Source: Marinilabiliaceae bacterium
GTDB lineage: Bacteria; Bacteroidota; Bacteroidia; Bacteroidales; Marinilabiliaceae
Direction of reading: 5' to 3'
Length of the DNA: 64,000 bases
Assembly (NCBI GenBank): GCA_009777175.1
Contig: WRMI01000001.1
Location: forward strand, 108,436-172,435
The position numbers were made by a program, and so were the translations under genes. Positions 61,527 through 64,000 of the stretch are shown here, in pieces. Each line of letters starts with the position of its first letter. Position 1 is the stretch's first letter. The notes under the pieces are model-generated. The model worked only from the letters and a program-made list of their open reading frames with translations, had not been told where the DNA came from and made no database searches.

Positions 61527-63191
61527 ATGAAAAAGCAAATATTAACCGGCGAAGAGTCCTTTGAAAAGATTATCGAAGGCAATTATTTTTACATCGATAA
61601 AACCTTATTTATCAAAGAATTGTTTGAAAACAAAGGTACCGTTACTCTGGTAACCCGCCCTAGACGTTTTGGAAAAACTCTCAATATGAGTATGTTGAAA
61701 CATTTTTTTGACATAAATAAAGATAGCAAATCTTTGTTTAATGGTCTTAAAATAATGGAACACAAAGATATAATTGAAAAACATCTAAACAAACATCCTA
61801 CAGTTTTTCTTACGTTAAAAACTGTAGAATTTTCTACACATGAAAAATCTATAGAGAAGATAAAGTCCATTGTTTCTTTCATTTGTAGACAAAATCGTTA
61901 CTTATTCGAAAGTGACAGGCTTGATGAACAACAAAAGAAAGGTTTTTATAAGTATTATTCAAAAGAGGCGACTGAGGTAGAACTCCAAGACGCGTTATTG
62001 TTTTTGACAGAGTGCCTATACACCTATCACAAAAAACGTGTTATCGTTTTGCTAGACGAATACGATTCTCCCATTGACGGTTCCGTCAGAAAAGGATATT
62101 ATTCTGAAATGATAGATTTTATGAGAGGATTTTTGGGTAATGTTTTCAAAACTAATGATTTTTTGGAATTTGGCGTATTAACCGGAGTACAAAGAATATC
62201 AAAAGAAAGTTTAATTAGCAGTTTTAATAATCCTTTTGTCTGTGGAATTATGGATAAAGAATTCACTACTTCTTTCGGTTTTACAGAAGAAGAAGTAATA
62301 AAAACTTGCGCAGATTATGAAATAAGTGAAAAATATGATGAAATCAAACAATGGTATGATGGCTATAGATTTGGGGGGCAGGATATGTATAATCCTTGGA
62401 GTATTGTCAGGTATTTAAAATCGCTTGAACGTGACAATTATTGGGTAAACACTGGCTCCTTGAATATTTTGCAAGATGTATTTTCCAAAGGTGACGATGA
62501 TTTAAGAAATGATTTTGCAGGTTTGCTTACAGGCGCACCTATTACAATGTATTTAGAAGATGGAATTACTTACCCGATAAATTACGTAAATTCTAATATT
62601 TTTTGGACAATGTTATTAAATGCCGGATACTTAAAGCCCTGTAACGGTGCCAAAACTGAAAAATTTAATGCAGAATTAGTGAACATGGAAGTCAAAAATA
62701 TTTTTTCACGTTATGCTACTGAGTGGTTTAGTCGTCAAAAAACCACAATATCGAAAACAATACGGGATTTTCTTGATTGTTTGGTAAATGGAGATAAAGA
62801 TGGCGTTACCGACTCCCTCAACAACGAACTGCTCAACAACCCAAGTTGTTTTGATTTTAAAGAAGAAAACAGTTATCACATGTTTATTTACGGGATGTTG
62901 CTTACACTTTCAGATGATTATGCTATTTATTCAAATTCCGAATCAGGAAAAGGACGCTCAGATAGCCTGCTCAAACCTTTTGACAAAGAAAAACCTGCAA
63001 TAGTTGTTGAATTTAAACACACTAATGATGCCAAAAAAGATTTAAAGCAAGAAGCACAAAAAGGTCTGAAACAAATAGAAGAAAAGGCTTATATTCATAA
63101 TTTGAAAAAAGAAGGATATAAGCAAATATACAAATATGGCATTGCATTTCATAAGAAAAATTGTGAAGTGGCGATGGAAATTAGTGGTTAG
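61527..63191 (+). CDS. AAA-ATPase-like / PD-(D/E)XK nuclease family protein, divergent copy D
   Basis: GEESFEKIIEGNYFYIDKTLFIKELFENKGTVTLVTRPRRFGKTLNMSML, VIVLLDEYDSPI, GRSDSLLKPFDKEKPAIVVEFKH. Confidence 0.9.
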   Translation: MKKQILTGEESFEKIIEGNYFYIDKTLFIKELFENKGTVTLVTRPRRFGKTLNMSMLKHFFDINKDSKSLFNGLKIMEHKDIIEKHLNKHPTVFLTLKTVEFSTHEKSIEKIKSIVSFICRQNRYLFESDRLDEQQKKGFYKYYSKEATEVELQDALLFLTECLYTYHKKRVIVLLDEYDSPIDGSVRKGYYSEMIDFMRGFLGNVFKTNDFLEFGVLTGVQRISKESLISSFNNPFVCGIMDKEFTTSFGFTEEEVIKTCADYEISEKYDEIKQWYDGYRFGGQDMYNPWSIVRYLKSLERDNYWVNTGSLNILQDVFSKGDDDLRNDFAGLLTGAPITMYLEDGITYPINYVNSNIFWTMLLNAGYLKPCNGAKTEKFNAELVNMEVKNIFSRYATEWFSRQKTTISKTIRDFLDCLVNGDKDGVTDSLNNELLNNPSCFDFKEENSYHMFIYGMLLTLSDDYAIYSNSESGKGRSDSLLKPFDKEKPAIVVEFKHTNDAKKDLKQEAQKGLKQIEEKAYIHNLKKEGYKQIYKYGIAFHKKNCEVAMEISG

Positions 63192-63257
63192 TGATTAGTG
63201 GTTAGTGATTAGTGGTTAGTGATTAGTGGTTAGTGGTTAGTGGTTAGTGATTAGTGG
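63183..63257 (+). repeat. Heptanucleotide tract (TTAGTGG/TTAGTGA), begins in the last codons of copy D
   Basis: ttagtggttagtgattagtggttagtgattagtggttagtggttagtggttagtgattagtgg. Confidence 0.93.
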
Positions 63258-63401
63258 TTTATGAAAAGTGGATAAAAAATAAAAATGAAAAATTCGTGAA
63301 AATTCGTGTAATTAGTGGCTAAAAAAAGTGGTTAGTGGTTAGTTGATGGCAGGCACTCTCTAATCAAGAATTCCTTTTCCGTTTAAAATATCATCTCAAC
63401 C

Positions 63402-63647
63402 TCAAACCGCTGCATAATGTGCTTTAAGAATTGGTGCATAAAGTCTGAATGCTTTATCCATAACTGACTTCTGCACTTCACCATTTCTATACAGAGCCCC
63501 CTTCTCAAACTGCATCATATCCACTTCTTGAAGTAACTTTTGTTTTTTTTGGGGGTCGGTTTCATTTTTATATTCCCTACACTTCAACGCCCACAAAGTA
63601 GATACAACATCAAGGGCGACATCTAAATCATACGCATTTTCAAACAT
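63402..63647 (-). CDS. Hypothetical protein (81 aa)
   Basis: Coding-like composition, minus-strand TAATTTTG promoter-like box just upstream; family not recognised. Confidence 0.5.
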   Translation of the reverse strand: MFENAYDLDVALDVVSTLWALKCREYKNETDPQKKQKLLQEVDMMQFEKGALYRNGEVQKSVMDKAFRLYAPILKAHYAAV

Positions 63648-63798
63648 ATTTTTATTTTCTAAAAAATTTAAGGGCGCAAAATTAGATGAAATTTTGGGAA
63701 TTTCAAGCGTGTATAATGAAAAAAAATTTTTTACAGAGGAAAGATACTAATATATTTCCAAAAAGTGCTCTTTTTTCATTTTTTCCTCCCTTTTTTAT

Positions 63799-63806
63799 TA
63801 TCTTTG
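63799..63806 (+). promoter_or_regulatory. Bacteroidetes-type -7 box (TATCTTTG) upstream of the terminal hairpin
   Basis: ttattatctttgcatt. Confidence 0.45.
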
Positions 63807-63923
63807 CATTTTATTTAAAAATCGTTCTACAATTAAATAATTTATGAAGTTAGAAACGTAAAATTTTATATAACAGATATTTGAGCTTTTTACTCTTATT
63901 CTAAATTCTCGAAATCTAGTAAA

Positions 63924-63997
63924 TTTCATCCGATGAATAAGGGTACGAAAGTTTACACTCATAGAGTGTGAACTGTTCGTGCTTATATCGGATGAAA
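63924..63997 (+). other. Long imperfect inverted repeat / ~74-nt hairpin at the window end, possibly a structured RNA
   Basis: tttcatccgatgaataagggtacgaaagtttacactc ATA gagtgtgaactgttcgtgcttatatcggatgaaa. Confidence 0.85.
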
Positions 63998-64000
63998 GGG

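Noticed and set aside
63183-63257. Short regular repeats resembling a degenerate CRISPR or telomere-like array
   Set aside because: Simple 7-nt tandem repeat with no spacers and no cas genes.
63924-63997. Terminal hairpin as a simple rho-independent terminator
   Set aside because: Stem is far longer than a typical terminator, no T-tract follows in the visible sequence, and no gene ends just upstream on the + strand.

Overview
64-kb window of an AT-rich Bacteroidetes (probably Bacteroidales-like) chromosome. The lineage call rests on T9SS C-terminal sorting domains, TAnnTTTG -7 promoter boxes and gene content. Housekeeping genes: ruvX, def, purD, the str operon (rpsL-rpsG-fusA), lpdA, rimO, nifJ, rpe, an M24 peptidase, an S9 prolyl oligopeptidase and a glycogen synthase/alpha-glucan phosphorylase fusion. 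Regulatory genes: an NtrC-type response regulator with its kinase, a LytTR regulator, a heptad-shortened chemoreceptor and a TPR-AraC regulator. Surface proteins: three T9SS-sorted proteins, one of 3240 aa. The accessory content is more unusual. There are four members of the AAA-ATPase-like/PD-(D/E)XK family (PF09820/PF08011): two near-identical but mosaic full copies, one copy truncated at its P-loop next to a Bro-N gene, and one divergent copy. There is also an AlbA_2/Schlafen-like gene and a 27.8-30.6 kb graveyard of TA modules and decayed genes. Intergenic DNA is rich in tandem and dispersed repeats, many with a 7-nt (or 8-nt) unit. Several tracts are pinned to gene boundaries and supply stop codons, abut start codons or enter coding sequence. 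The window ends in a ~74-nt near-perfect hairpin downstream of a promoter-like box (possible structured RNA). No rRNA, tRNA or CRISPR array was recognised. All family calls come from reading the translated ORFs, not from database searches.
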